64,000 nt of DNA. Origin: Augochlora pura (taxonomy: Eukaryota; Arthropoda; Insecta; Hymenoptera; Halictidae). Positions 10,421 to 23,084 of this stretch are shown here, piece by piece. The notes beneath the pieces were generated by a model. That model searched no databases and had not been told where the DNA came from. It saw only the letters and a list, made by a program, of their open reading frames with translations. Location: positions 2,232,001-2,296,000 of the forward strand of contig NC_135777.1 in assembly GCF_028453695.1 (NCBI RefSeq), in the 5' to 3' direction. Position numbers and translations under genes: made by a program. Numbering within the stretch: the stretch's first letter is position 1; the number at the start of each line of letters is the position of its first letter.

Positions 10421-12935
10421 GAAACATATTCTCAGCGTATTAATTGTAAATTATAATATTTAATGAAAGCTCCGGCACAGGAAAAATTGACTGAAACGCA
10501 TGGAAATTGGAACATCTAGCTTACGACGAGCTTGACAAAATCGAATTTTCGCCGGCTAAATCCGGCAAACACTTCGCCGTGCTTCCCTAGCACCATTAAC
10601 GAAAATTCGTTTAACTTCGCAAGAAAATTGGGAGAAGGTGAACAACCATAGACGGGGTCCGCGTCTCCCCATCTCACGCCGCGATCTAAACGGACGCGAC
10701 GCGACTGACGGATTATTAACCAGCTAACAGCCTCATGGTTGGAAGGCTGCTTAGAGCCAGGATTAGGTTGGCGGATAATTTATGCTCGGCCCAGGAAGCT
10801 ATCGTAAACGGGAGGACAGTTAGGGCACCGGCGGGAAAAGTGTCAGCTAACGAACCCACTCGCGGAGTGCACGGGAATGCCTATGCTACAGGTGGTTCAT
10901 GGTAGTCGTGTGCAAGAAGAGGAGTCACGTGCACCATAACGTCCAATTTCATCGTGGAATTCCCAAGAGCGTTATGAGATCTTAATCCGCCACTTTTGTC
11001 ATTATAAAGAGCTTATCTAAAATTCACCAGGCCATTCCCGAGTCTGATGGAAGTTGTCTCGAACCCGCGGACCGCGAAAAATCGTATAAATTCGCGGCCG
11101 CGATTACCGGGTCTCGTTTCCCATGGTAAGGCGGCCGACGTCGCGCGTCGCCTGCGTCAATACGGGAGGATCCCCGGTTAACGACGCGTGTGCCGCGCGC
11201 CAAGGGTTATCAAGGGTTAATTACGCGGCGTGCGCGCGTAAATAAATATCACCCTCTATTTACGAACGTGCGTCGCGGAAAATGAGGTTGCGTCAACTCA
11301 TTTTTCATCCTTTGCCTTTCACAGGCGGCTAAAGAGCCGCGACACCGTAATCGGGCGAAATTTAAATATAAAAAAGCACGCGAACCGTCACCGACGCGCT
11401 TTCATTCAATTTTTCGGATCTTTTCTGCATAGAAAACGGACCTGTCGACGGGGCTTCCAGGTTATTCCAAATCTTTCGCGGTTTAATACGTTGTGGGAAT
11501 TCTTAGATCGCGATCAATAGGCTGCGGATTTTCATAGAAATTCGTATTATCGTGGGTTAGTTTGTAAAAATTGGAATTAGAGAAAAGTTTCCTTCGTCGA
11601 TTAATAAATTACTTATTGCACGATGAAAATCGAAACGCTGTTGGGACCTTGTTAATTTATACGTTTTCTATACGAATATAGATTGCAAAATTATTGAAAT
11701 ATAGATTATAAAATTATTCAAAAAGCACTCGTAAAATTATTCAAATAACAATGTCCAGAAAAGATATTAGTTAATAATGCATCAGCAATCAAACTACCGA
11801 GAAGTAATACATTTTTGATGGAGCTATTAAAAAACAGTTATTTGCAACAATTAATATGCAAGATATTAGTGCCAATAAGCAATTGGAAAACATTATATTC
11901 CATAACTTTCATTCAAATCGATTATTTTCCGAAATGAATCCGGCACAATTAAATTCCTATAAATTCAATTTATAAAAATTAATTAAATCTAGTATCTCCA
12001 TTAAATTTACGTTCAAGATAATAATTATCGAGAATAATCTTATTCCAGATAAATTATTATTCCACTAAATGTTTATCGGCTAATGTTAAATTTAATTCGT
12101 TAATACCTATCGCTTATTCATCATTGGAATAAAATGCTGCCCGACTCAGGTGTAAATTAATCTGCACGGCACTCTTTAATTATTCGAATACGTTCGGACG
12201 TGTGGTTTATATTTCGAGAAAAATCGACTCCGAACGCGAACGGAGTTGATCCACAGAAATTTACAGTAAACCTCCGGTTACCAATTTTGATCGAACTGCT
12301 TTTCCCGTTCTCTGCGTATTTGCACGAGCTCGGGGCAAAAAAAAAATCCGCTCCTACGCACGGGACTCCATAAACAGTCATAAATATTTCCTTTGCGTCG
12401 CAAGAGAGCGGGGAAACGAAATATCCTAGATCCGCCGGGTTTCGACGAATTTCCGGGCAAACATCGTATCCATAATTCACCGGTGTGCGAACGAAGGAGC
12501 GAACGATTTCGGTGGAGGAAACGCGAACGAAAATTCCGATGGCGAATAGGGGTAGGTCTGACGAACGGCGATCGTGCTATTTTTTATCGATTGTACTTCA
12601 ACTCGAAAGGGTTATTATTTCTTTCATGCCAAATGATGGTCGTCGGACAATTTCAAAGTTAAGAGAGTAGCATTTTCAATAATAATATTTATTTAATATT
12701 ATTGTTCTTCTGTATTTAATATTATATTTGATATTGTGACTATTATCGATTTAATGTTCTTATTATTTTATATTCAATGTTTAATTTTAATATTATAACA
12801 CATCCTAAAACAAGAGATCCTAAAAACTCCACAATGATTCGCTTCATGATTTTCTGGTTGACCATATAGCAATATAATAATAACATTATTACGTTATTAT
12901 ATTATTTTCTTTCGCCTATAGAAATACTAAATCAA
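10421..12935. other. Long non-coding stretch, mixed GC
   Basis: Moderate-GC segment at 10540-11450 and AT-rich sequence after it. I see no exon with recognisable protein signature, no inverted-end element and no tandem array. Confidence 0.45.
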
Positions 12936-13175
12936 ACTTTGGTAAAAATGAGAATCTAATCGATATGGAATTAACCCTTAGCATAAAAAATAACTTGGGA
13001 TGTGATAGAACAATTTCAGTGGCGTCTCAGAGCCATCACTCGAGCGTAAAGGATTAAAAGAACAAGAATCAACTATTTTCTGTAGTACACAAATGACGAA
13101 TTTTCGTTATTTTCGCTATTGGCGATTGTTCGCGCGACGACGAATTTTCATCACGCGGACGAATACGCGTTAACA
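12936..13175 (+). repeat. Hairpin repeat family H, copy 1, interrupted by a TTAA element
   Basis: Left part GGTAAAAATGAGAATCTAAT...GGAATTAA and right part TTAAAAGAACAAGAATCAAC match an uninterrupted copy at 20262-20395. The interior carries CGAATTTTCGT, then GCTATTGGCGATTGTT, then GACGAATTTTCATC, a fold-back also seen in the copy at 53588-53776. Confidence 0.72.
12975..13053. mobile_element. 79-bp TTAA-bounded insertion inside repeat H
   Basis: The segment starts CCCTTAGC and ends GCGTAAAGGA. It is flanked on both sides by TTAA (12971-12974 and 13054-13057). The paralogous copy at 20262-20395 reads GAATTAAAAGAAC uninterrupted with one TTAA, so the insertion duplicated its target. Its right part (ACTCGAGCGTAAAGGATTAA) is, in reverse complement, like the left end of the element at 26745-26974. 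TTAA duplication is the signature of piggyBac-type transposition. Confidence 0.75.
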
Positions 13176-13279
13176 TTTTTCTTCCCAGCGTTCGCAAAAG
13201 ATTCCATGCAACGAGGATTTTTATTTTCTTTAAAGTCGCACGCCTCAAAGAGTTAAAAGGTGTCCGAATATTAACGGGG

Positions 13280-13765
13280 AGTCACTGTACGTTTCCGAGT
13301 ATTGCGGTGCTGCTCGCAGGGGTGGGCTGGGGGGGGGGGGATCGCACAGGCCGGCGCGGTGTATGTGGAGCGTACAAGGGAAAGATAGAAGGATTCGCAG
13401 CCGCCCCAGTTGGAGCATTGTACCGTGGTTACCAGAGATAAGGCATGAAATTAAATTCGACGGAATGTGGGTCGTCGTGGCATCCCTCCTTCCGCGGCCG
13501 TCCGTACAGGCTACGACGTCGACGACGTCGACGACGTCACGCGGCGCCGAGCCGAGCCGAGCCGTGCCGGGGGGATGTTCTCGAGCGTTATGCGCCCACT
13601 CGGATGAATTCACGATTCATTCGTATTCGCCGAATCGAGACGGCGACCGGGGAAAAAAGGCTGCGTCGGCTGCGATATTCCCGGATCCTCCTCCCTCCCG
13701 CACCCCCGCCCCACCCCTCCGGTATCGGCGTCGAATTTCTGTATCGGCGGTAATCTAATCGGCCT
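13280..13765. other. GC island with 12-G tract and GAC/GTC repeats
   Basis: Holds G12 at 13329-13340, a (ACGTCG)n run at about 13513-13540 and a C-rich stretch at 13690-13720. Open frames on both strands are compositional. No gene signature. Confidence 0.5.
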
Positions 13766-15194
13766 GAAAAATAATCATTTCGTAAACTGTAATCGACCCC
13801 CTTTTGTTCGCCCCGCGCTAATAGGGCACGATAGTGCCGGCTTTCGATTTCCGATAACAAACGGGAGCTGATCCACAACCCCTTTTTTTGCGATGTTATT
13901 TTTGGGGCGGCTCGCGCCGGATACTGGGCTGGAATGATTCTTCTTTTGTCCGGATTGGTAATTCGGTTGCGGAACGTGGAGGATTTCAGGTGTGCTGCTC
14001 GGGAGAAGGTGGACAAGGTCTGACGTGGACCTTGGAGACACTTTTGGATGGAATCGTAAAGTTCATTAGTTTGTTGTATTATATAGAGTATTAGCAAAAT
14101 TATTGGACAATTACTAACCGGGGAGAGATTTTATATGGAAAAATAAGCAGAAGAGATGGGGTGAAATTCTTTTATTTAAGGCTTTGTTTTCGAGTAATCT
14201 GTGATGGGAGATGGGAACACTGTTGTCTTGATTTATTTGAACGGCAATCGTAATAATTTGACAAAGAATTGTGCAATAAAGTTTTACCACGATTTTCTGT
14301 TACAGTATGAAGTAGAATTTTTATTCCATAGCCAGATACAACAATTAGATTTCTCTTTAATATTATAATTTTCTAACCTATCTTTCTCAAGAAACACAAC
14401 CTTATCAACAAAAATGTTATCCCACCTCTCAATTCATTTTTACATATAAAAGCCTGGTTGTACTACAATTTTCGACACACCCTATATAATACCGAATAAC
14501 TGGATAAATTAATTCGGGGCATTTGTTGATACAATATGTTGCAGTTCAGATTACTGTGCGACGGGTGCTTCGAAGCTAATTGTTAAGCCAGCAGTGGCCG
14601 TAGCAGACGATTTACGCTTGTCTGACCATAACCAGACTCGTACTACTGCCAGCGGTCCCGCGCGTCTTTCTGTGAGACGCGATTAGTTTTAGTTTGTATT
14701 TTACTCTGTACTTTCTGCATTTACGACAATTTTGGAGAGATGATTTTTCTATCGTGTACGCGGTATTATTGTTCGATGAACGGACAAAACTCTCGGGGGA
14801 TGATTTGCCGATGGTAGGTCGGTGTAATTGTAATTGATACGGTGCAGGTTCCTCGACCGGGAACTAACATGCGTAACTAATTAACAGGACGAAGATAATC
14901 CGACTGAATCGTGTCTGAACAATAGCCCCCACGTGGCTGGTATCGAACGACGGTGGGGGGTGGAGAATATCAGAACTCGGGGAGATAAATGATCCTCTTA
15001 ATTGTGTGCTTGATTCATTCATTAATTACGTTTGACTAGAGTCTACGATTTATACGTTCCATAGGAAGCGAAAGGCTGTATTTTCGCACTTGTAATGTGC
15101 GAATAAATTTCATATTGCATGAATTTTAAACCCTTGCACTATCCCTCCTTTCGTGCTGTGACGATTAGCACTTATTAGTATTTAATAATTCTCC
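13766..15194. other. Non-coding region
   Basis: No supported gene. At about 15131 the sequence CCCTTGCACTAT resembles the TTAA-element end seen at 18178 and 53777, and runs straight into repeat R1. Confidence 0.4.
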
Positions 15195-15280
15195 TAATAG
15201 AACCAGACAATTTTTGTTTCCTGTATCGTTTTTAATACCTTCGTTTCTATACTTTAATAACAGAAGAATTTATTTTTACT
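15195..15280 (+). repeat. Dispersed repeat R1, copy 2
   Basis: AATAGAACCAGACAATTTTT and CTTTAATAACAGAAGAATT match 411-500 in the same order. The CCCTTGCACTAT end lies 60 bases upstream, suggesting R1 is part of a TTAA element. Confidence 0.68.
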
Positions 15281-16329
15281 GCAATGTATAATAAAAGAAA
15301 TGAATAATATTCATATTTAGTAGAGTTTGCATATAAATATGCATATATTATAATTTTATATTATAATAAAATCTGGACAAATTTTGAAATAATTTCATAC
15401 AAAATAGCAAACATTTGCAATATTTGCATAAGTAAGTACTATTTGGAAATATTATTTCGTTAAATGTTTAAATAATGTGAACATACACTCTAATATTTAC
15501 ACTCGGACTCGAATATGGGAATAATATATTTGATTCGAATGATGATGCGGAAGATTAGAGGGATCGCAGCAGTATTAATTCAAAATGAAAATTGCATTGG
15601 TTATTCAAAACATTGCAGTTGGCGATTCGAAATCGAGAAGACGATAAAATAGCATGCATTAAAATCGAATGAATCAAATTAATGCTAAATAGAAATATCA
15701 TTACTGTTACGAACGTATCAGATCCATATGTTACTAATAACGAACGAGAATTTATTAATTTGATCAATGTTCGATCTGTGTCTAGTTTTGCAAACAATAG
15801 TCTACACGCGAATAAATTATATATCAATAATTACATATTACTTTAAAGTTTCAAGAAATATACAATAATTATCTAAGAACCTATTTTTAAATAGTATCGA
15901 AATTTCTAAAATATAATATTGAAATTTCTAGAATGTAATAACAATATTGCTAAATTATAATACCAAAACGTCTAAAATAAATTTGAAAATTGTACTTCGT
16001 TTAAAACAAACAAAGTGAATCAGTAACTTATGAAATGCCTGAAAAATCGAGCAGAAAAATTACAATTTTTCTTTCTTTCTGTGATCCAATTTATACGAAA
16101 AAAGTTTATTTAAAACTTAACGAATTCTGCTTTGCCAAAAATCTATTTTACCCAAACCTGTCTTCATTTTATTTCACCCTCGAAATCACTTAAAAAAATA
16201 ACAGTAATACCGTTTCCATTCCTTACAAAAGTATTCAAACGATTCGCTCAATATTCATATCAAGATTAACTCAGAAAATTGCAAGTTCGACGACAGATTC
16301 CGCGGCTGGTATCACAAAACACCATCCGC
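15281..16329. other. AT-rich non-coding region
   Basis: No supported gene. 16080-16140 resembles the duplicated unit at 9944-10420. Confidence 0.4.
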
Positions 16330-16893
16330 TGCAAATAATTCCGCCCTTCTGAGTCGCGCGATCCCCCGGGCTCCGCTCCGCCAAATATCCCACATTCTTC
16401 GTCCCCTTTTACGCGCCGGCAGTTTCAGAAATCAGTTCGCGGGCGTCTGGGGCGGGGGGGAGCGTCGCTCCGATCAGAAAGAGTGTGATCCTCGGGTTTT
16501 CATTCTGAACTCGCGTTGTAACTCGTCGATGCGTCCGCCATTTTTCCGGGACCTCGTCATATCCGTCCCCGTTTCTCGAACGAAACGATGGAAGGAACGC
16601 GTATCGACGATGTAATCCCCGGGATGAAATGTTTGCGTAACGCGGTTGATTCGAATTCCCCGGTTGCACAAAGCCGGACCGATAAATGAAATTCCTTTAT
16701 GCTCGTGGACGCGACGCGATGCGCCCCGCCGCGCCGCGCCGCTGCACGGAGGCAAAACGCAATTGTAACGCAAACTTTGCGCGAACTTTGCCCCGTGTGT
16801 ACACGCTCGAAATCCGTGAATTCGGGAGCAGATGCTCCGCCGCGCAATCGGACCTGAACAAACTTGCGACCTCTCACCCTCCTCCGCAACCAC

Positions 16894-16944
<51 letters not shown>

Positions 16945-17200
16945 TCCCTCTCTCTCTCTCTTCCTCCCTCTCTGTACAGTATGCTCGCTCTCGATATTTC
17001 CGGTCGGGAGTTATGAGATTCCCACGGGATACCAGTGTGCTCTAGATGATTGTTACCGTTTATCCTTATTTATCCGTCGTCCGACGACGGTTTCTATCGG
17101 GCCGCGCTGCCGGAACGCTATCGAACGTTGACACTCATCCTGACCGACCAACATCCTCGCCGGACGATCTAACAGGGAACTACGCTCCCCGACAATGAGA
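16330..17200. other. GC island followed by (CT)n microsatellite
   Basis: CpG-rich sequence from about 16330 to 16860, then a CT tract at 16895-16975. Overlapping open frames on the two strands give composition-driven Arg- or Ser/Leu-rich translations only. Confidence 0.5.
16895..16975. repeat. (CT)n microsatellite
   Basis: About 80 bases of CT dinucleotides with two TTCCTCC interruptions. Confidence 0.95.
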
Positions 17201-18532
17201 TGGCACACGTTATAAGCTTGTTGATTTACGCAAGCCCAATTCCGGAATTACAGTTTTCATGTTGTACGGGGTGGGTCGTTTTATTGGCGGTGGTATAATT
17301 GGATGGGCGGTGTTTCTGTGTCAAAAAATTCGATGAATATATTGGAGACGATTTTTTCCTTTCTAGGTTACGTTTTGACACTTTGTCGAACGGAGATTTG
17401 ACTGTAAATATTTCTATTGTTTTAGGACAATTAAATCTGTCGATATGTTTGCATATTTGTAAGATTAGCATTAAATGATAATTACTTTGTAGGTTTTGTT
17501 TATTTTAGTTCCACGTTATGTATTTTATTGATCGTGAAGGATGTGTAATATTTGTATGTAATATGTTATAATTGTTATATGGTTTTAGTATTATACGGTA
17601 CATTGTATAATACTATATTATACATATTTTATTATTTCAGTATTATGTTAGCTATTTTATTAATCGTGAAGGGTAATATTTAAAAAATTATACAGTACAT
17701 TATAGTATACTACATAATATTATATTATATAAATATATTATATTGTTAGAACGGAATACTTCCAAAGCTCCGTTTTATTATTATTATATAATATATACTC
17801 TTCGAAATCAATAAAATAGATAACTTAAAGTCAATACATATAATATATATTATATTATATCGTATACGAATTAACTTTATTTTCAAATCATGTAATATAC
17901 TATACAATGAACTTCTGTATCCTCGACTGATTTTTCGACGTCAAATCACACCCACCATCGCGTTGTACAACTAGTTACGTGATACACTGTATATCATTTT
18001 TCAGCCAGCAATAGATTGTGCCACTGCATGGTAAACATTTCGACTTTGTTTAACTAACAACTGAAAACGTAAACATGCGAGTTGACCACTGCGACAAAAT
18101 GATAACACACCTTCAAAATTGTTCGCTTTCAGTCGTCGACAAGTCGTCTGACTTGTTCTGTCCGTGGAAATATTTAACCCTTTGCACTATGATCTCTTTC
18201 ACAACTATATATTGGTTAACGCTTGTTTATAACTAATCAATTTCTACGCGAGACAGATCGTTTATGTTTGCTGTTTGGAAACGTTAGCTTTGACGTTGAA
18301 ACATTGGTAATAGATGGGTAGAATTTGATTTCGATTTACCATACTTGAATAATATATACAGATCATGTTCCAAATTCTCATAATGAGCTTATTGTATGGG
18401 TTAATAATATAATAATTAATTATTAATACTGCGTTTAGTGCTATACGGGTTTCTCTATCGAAAGTTTGTTTAATTAACTATAAAATAGTAATAATTAAAA
18501 CTTAAAGAAAAGGAAATCGTTCTATCGCAAAA
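17201..18532. other. AT-rich non-coding region with TTAA-element end
   Basis: At 18176 the sequence TTAACCCTTTGCACTATGAT begins a stretch resembling 15125-15240 (CACTAT...CTTTC...ACAGATCG/CAGACAAT). Sequence at 17510-17700 (TTTTATTRATCGTGAAGG, then AATATTTAAAAAATTATAC) resembles interiors at 32640 and 46500. No gene seen. Confidence 0.45.
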
Positions 18533-18880
18533 ATGGCAAAATTATGGAATTGTAGCCGCAAGGTAACGTGCAATCTTATATGGAAATATAGAGAAATACC
18601 GAAAAAGTGTGTAGCAGAGCGACTAAAAAGCGATATCTAACCGTAAACGCGGTGCAATTTTAAGAAGTGCTTCGAATTTCGCTGCTACTGCGAGAGAAAT
18701 TGCAGCAGAAGCTGCAGAAACTACTAAGACGCATAATGTGTTGGAGAAGGATGTAAATACGTGTAATGGGAAAAAGTTGATATGCAAACCACCGCGGACG
18801 AAGCAACATTAAAGAGGCTTCTTCGCGATTTCCTGGGAAAGATGTTATTTATCGGCGGGAAAATTACTTTTCAATTATAG
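18533..18880 (+). pseudogene. Decayed Tc1-like transposase fragment (tentative)
   Basis: In shifting frames the sequence reads as a broken helix-turn-helix transposase of the Tc1/mariner superfamily. It shows MAKLWNCSRKV then KYREIPKKCVAERL at 18533-18640, RGAILRSASNFAATAREIAA from about 18648, KLICKPPRTKQH near 18780, and RLLRDFLGKMLFIGGK before a stop at about 18878. The order (TAREIA helix, PPRTK linker, LGK..F segment) fits the family as I know it, but there are stops between segments and no catalytic DDE region is visible. It cannot be functional. The call rests on motif resemblance only. Confidence 0.42.
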
Positions 18881-19154
18881 AAAGAGGTTCGCGTTGGATA
18901 CACCGGATTGTATATTGCTATCATTTCCATGGTTTGCGTAAAGAAATAGATGTTTCAAGTTGTCGACGAGCAAAAGGTGGAGGAGTAACGGCGTCGGTTG
19001 CTACGGGAACATATGCGCATAGATCTTTGTAAGTTGTAATGTATACAGCGGCATTTCGGTGATACACAGGATTTTAGGATTATTTTGCAAAAGGATATAA
19101 TAATTCTATTCCATGCAAGTTGAGATTTAATTACTCCGGGAGTTATAATTATAA

Positions 19155-19600
19155 AGTAATTCAATGAAATTGTAATTCAATTACATCGTAATTCAATTAC
19201 ATCGTAATTCAGTGTTCAGATCTTCATTCGATCAAATTACAATGAAAATCGTGGTACTAATGAGAATACAATTGCAAAACAATGAATGATTAAATTACAT
19301 TAGTAATTAGATTACGTTAGCGATGAAATAATATCGAGATATGAATCGAATGAGATTATGAATTAATTGATTTAAGGATACGAATGCGATGTAATTGAAA
19401 TAAAACTGCGAATAGCGATGTAATTGAATTAAAAACGCGAACAATAATGTGATTAAATTGACATTATAATTGACGATGCAATTGAATTAAAATTATGAAT
19501 GAGGATGGAACTGAATTAAAATTATGAATGACGATGGTGTAATTGAATTAAAATTATGGATGATGACGATGTAATTGAATTATGATCCCGAATCAGAAAA
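19155..19600. repeat. Minisatellite built on TGTAATTGAATTAAAATTAT
   Basis: Imperfect units of about 20-30 bases (GATGTAATTGAATTAAAATTATGAATGAC and reverse-like TCGTAATTCAATTACA) repeat across about 450 bases. The left part alternates ATTCAATTACATCGTA. Confidence 0.85.
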
Positions 19601-20261
19601 TTACAAAATGAGTAAATAATATATAATAGAGAAGAAAATACGCGAAAAACAGAGAATGTGTCTCACTTTTAGAAAATTTTATATTGAAATTAGAAGAACT
19701 GTATTTCAAATACATACATTGTATTTTAATTATTCTATTCCAATTGTTTCGCACTTCAATTAATTTGTATTTCAATTACATTCCTGATTATAACTATTAC
19801 AAGCTGATTTAACTGAAAGATTTAAATTCATCTACTGTGTAAACTATACATAAGGTAATTCAACTGGGATATTATATTCTTATACAATGTAACTAAATGG
19901 GTACAACTCTGATTACAAATGTAATATTTCTTTCGTTGCTTGCCAGAGTTCGCGGCGCTTAGAAGGAAAGAATTTCTTCTGCTGGAAAATATATCTTGCC
20001 TCTCTATATTCAGCTCTATAGATGTTCATATTCTGTCGTAGCGCGAAGGAGGTCGAACGTGTTTTACATAGCAGTGGAATTTTTTTCAATCTTCGAAAAT
20101 TATGTATGGATAACTCGGCTGAAGGATTCGATATATTAACACATGTTTGTCTCGTAATTTTTCGCATCGCCATTCACAAAATGCCGGCATCTTTTGACGC
20201 TATCTGTAGAAATATGGTCTATATATAACAACAACGTAACTTGTTAATAATTATATATTCT

Positions 20262-20395
20262 TCAGCGATGGTTATAATTGTAATATTTTTGGTTAAAACG
20301 ATCTCTATTTGGTAAAAATTAGAATTTAATTTATTTAGAATTAAAAGAACAAATGACGAATTTCAGTCACGCGAACAAATATGTGTTAAAATAAC
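20262..20395 (+). repeat. Hairpin repeat family H, copy 2 (empty site)
   Basis: GATGGTTATAATTGTAATAT, GGTAAAAATTAGAATTTAAT, GAATTAAAAGAAC, ATGACGAATTTCAGTC and CGAACAAATATGTGTTAA follow the family order. It keeps the single uninterrupted TTAA that copy 1 shows duplicated. It lacks the middle fold-back segment. Confidence 0.72.
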
Positions 20396-20897
20396 CGATT
20401 TATTGTTATAATAGCAAATAACTGAAATTATCCATTACTTCGAATAACATTTGCCCAAAACTAATTCCTGTAAAATGACACGACTGCGAGACACGTATTG
20501 TCTTTTTTAATAATTAAAAAAGATTGCTGTGACGCATGTGTTCCTCCAACGCGGAAATACAGAGCATTGATAAAAACTAGAACTCGACAATTCGGTTTCG
20601 TTATAGAATAGTTAATATATTTCATCACATTTCTTCTGGAACCCTCGCTGAATCGAGTTTACGCCACTGAAAGCAATGGTCCAAGTTGCTCGCTCTGATT
20701 GCTTCCCATGGAAGTTTATGGAGTCCTTTGCGCAACATGTGTGAACCCCTATTCTTCAAAGGGGCCTACACATGCCACACAAGGGACTGCCATAACATTT
20801 ATCTCGTAGAAACTCCCGATGAAATGAGTTCACACACGTTCGATCTTTAGCTGAGTTATGTGAATTATATTAGCTGAATCAGTGAAATATTTAAGTG
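20396..20897. other. Non-coding spacer
   Basis: No supported gene or array. A short fold-back around CCCTATTCTTCAAAGGGG at about 20748 is the only structure noticed. Confidence 0.4.
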
Positions 20898-21083
20898 GAG
20901 AATATTATTCAGTTTTGTCAACGATCGAATTATTAATACAAAGCCCAATATTAACGAAAATATAAATCGATGTTTAAGCCACGAGTATTTTAAATCTTAC
21001 AACAGTTACATTAATTTCAGTAAGTATTGAGTAATGTTTAAAAAGTAATGTTTAAACAAATAATTCGAAATATTCTATTTAGT
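20898..21083 (-). repeat. Inverted copy of the 23-kb tandem repeat unit
   Basis: Reads GGAGAATATTATTCAGTTTT, ACGATCGAATTATTAATACA, AAGCCCAATATTAACG, TTTAAGCCACGAGTATTT and CTTACAACAGTTACA in order, the reverse complement of the units at 23085-23280 and 23291-23484. Confidence 0.9.
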
Positions 21084-21179
21084 ATCTCTGCACTAAATTT
21101 TGTTCAGATATCAACGATTTTTCATGTATAGTAAGCCGACTAATTGCTTTGAATAACGACCGCTTTCCAGAAGCCTAAC

Positions 21180-22745
21180 GTAGCAGCTTGACAAACGTTG
21201 CTTCAAAGTACCCTAACTTCGCGAAAAAAATCACAGCCACGCTTCTTTTACCATAAATTGAACAGAAAAGATCAAACTGCATCGAACTGCATTCGACATC
21301 CCCGCAGAAAAATTTACAAGGACCGTACATTTAATCGAACCCGGCAACGTTCGATACGAAGAACACGACGTCGCATTAAAATAACGAAAGTAATAAAGTA
21401 GCGGCAAACTTGAAATCGAGGGACAGTATCTCAAAGCAGAAACTTCAATCTTTAATTCGAAAAGAAAACTAATTATCCTGCGTCGACTTTCCGCGGTGCC
21501 ATCGTCAATCAAAGTTGGTCAATCTCCCTCCGAAACGTTCCGCCGTCATAATCCCGTCGCGCGGCGTGTTTCTCTTTCGACCGCGCGCAAAACTCCGCAT
21601 CGGCGAATCAAAACATCCATTTCGGAACCGCGGCGACGCTGTCCCAGCAGCGGTCCCTTGAACAGGATCGGCAAAAGGGTGTAAAGTACCATGTAATCCG
21701 GGAAATTCTATCGCGGTCACTCGAGTGTTACGCGGCTGCACGTATATCCGGTGGTGCTGCGCCCTCGGATTCCCCAATTACTTGGATCGCGGTGGTCCGA
21801 CGTCGCGGATTGTTAAACCTGTCCCGGTCGAACGGAGAAATATCGAAACGAGGGTGAGAAAACGAGAACGGGCGCGGGCGAGCGTTATAGTGCGCGGAGC
21901 GAGGGCGGACAGGGTGAGAAGACACGGTCTGGCAATATAATCGGGAGGAACACGGTAACACCGCGTAACGAGTTAGCACAACGAAGCCAAGCCAGGGGTC
22001 TTCGTGGCCCTGGCAGCTCGCAATCGATAGCCGGAGCAGCTAGAGGCGTGGGAGACTGCAGCCTCCGGGGGTAGAGCGAGCGAGACCGAGCGAGAAAGGG
22101 AGAGAGAGAGAGAGAGAGAGAGGGAGTGGGATCGGAGCGGAGAGGAGGAGATGCGGAGAGCGCGAGAGAGAACGAGAGAGGGAAAGATCGAGAGAGACGG
22201 ACAGAGACACAAAGAGACGTTGGACCGAATTTCCGGAGCAAGACGAACTCGCGAAGAACTGCGGGAGGAGCGGAAGGGTGGCGCGCGGAGGGGGATGGCG
22301 CGCGGGGGATGGCCGAGGGTGGCTGAAGGAAGAAAGCGTGTCGCGAACTAAAACCCAGACACCAGACGCGAGAACGCTCTCTTATCCGTTGGAGGAATTC
22401 GCGCGGATTCGGCGGGGCTAATGGGGTGCAAACGGGGTGGAGCGGGGCGGAACGGGGGTGGGGACAGGGTGGATCGGGCGACGGTGAAATTTTCAGCAGG
22501 GATCCGTCAATTAACCGGCTTCGTATTCGGAGGGTTCGAGGGCGTCGTCGAAAAAGGAGACGAGAGGACACCTCCCGGGGTCTCGAGACGAAGCTCCCGA
22601 GCGTATAATAGGGCGAATCGGCGAAACGAGACGGGACTCGAAAGTCGCGGAAGCCTTTAAGGAAATAGGTCGAGAACCAATAAGTCGTTTAAAGGACTCT
22701 CTACGGCGCGGCTCGGCTCCGCTCGCCGGCCGACGGATTTATGGA
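21180..22745. other. Large GC island with GA tract
   Basis: CpG-rich block, strongly purine-biased on the plus strand from 22070 to 22360, with (GA)n at 22096-22122. The long minus-strand frame over it (228 residues) is Arg/Ser/Pro/Leu-rich with no domain and shadows the GA tract, so I do not call it a gene. It could hold a promoter or 5' exon. Confidence 0.5.
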
Positions 22746-22975
22746 GACGCCTTTTAATTAAACCCGACCGTTCCCTGCGCGAGCGCTTCTCTCTGTCCGG
22801 CGACGTTTCCGATATCGGCGTCTCCCGCATCTCTCTCCATAGCTTCGCTCTGTTTTGCGTGCACCGATGCGGCGGCGGCGGCGGCTCGAATTTCCCGTCG
22901 ATTCTGGAAAATTTGCCCGGTCTGGGAGATGTTCGTTATCATCGGGTATATGTGGGTGCACTCAGGGGGGTGCAG

Positions 22976-23050
22976 TGTTAACACTTTACCGATCGGTTGG
23001 TCGACCCTGTACATCTCCGTCATCATAGGGAAATTAAATCTATTAATGGT
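22976..23050 (+). mobile_element. TTAA-element terminus, family CACTTTACCGA
   Basis: TTAACACTTTACCGATCGGT begins here, matching the repeated heads at 60695 and 61003. GGGAAATTAAATCTATTAAT follows, also seen near 32508 (GGGTAATTAAATCTATTAGC). Confidence 0.6.
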
Positions 23051-23084
23051 AAATATTTAGATTGATTTTACAATTTTATCAATT

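Noticed and set aside
21885..22571. 228-codon minus-strand frame in the 22-kb GC island
   Set aside because: Arg/Pro/Ser-rich, overlaps the GA tract and open plus-strand frames, no signature. GC-rich DNA has few stops.
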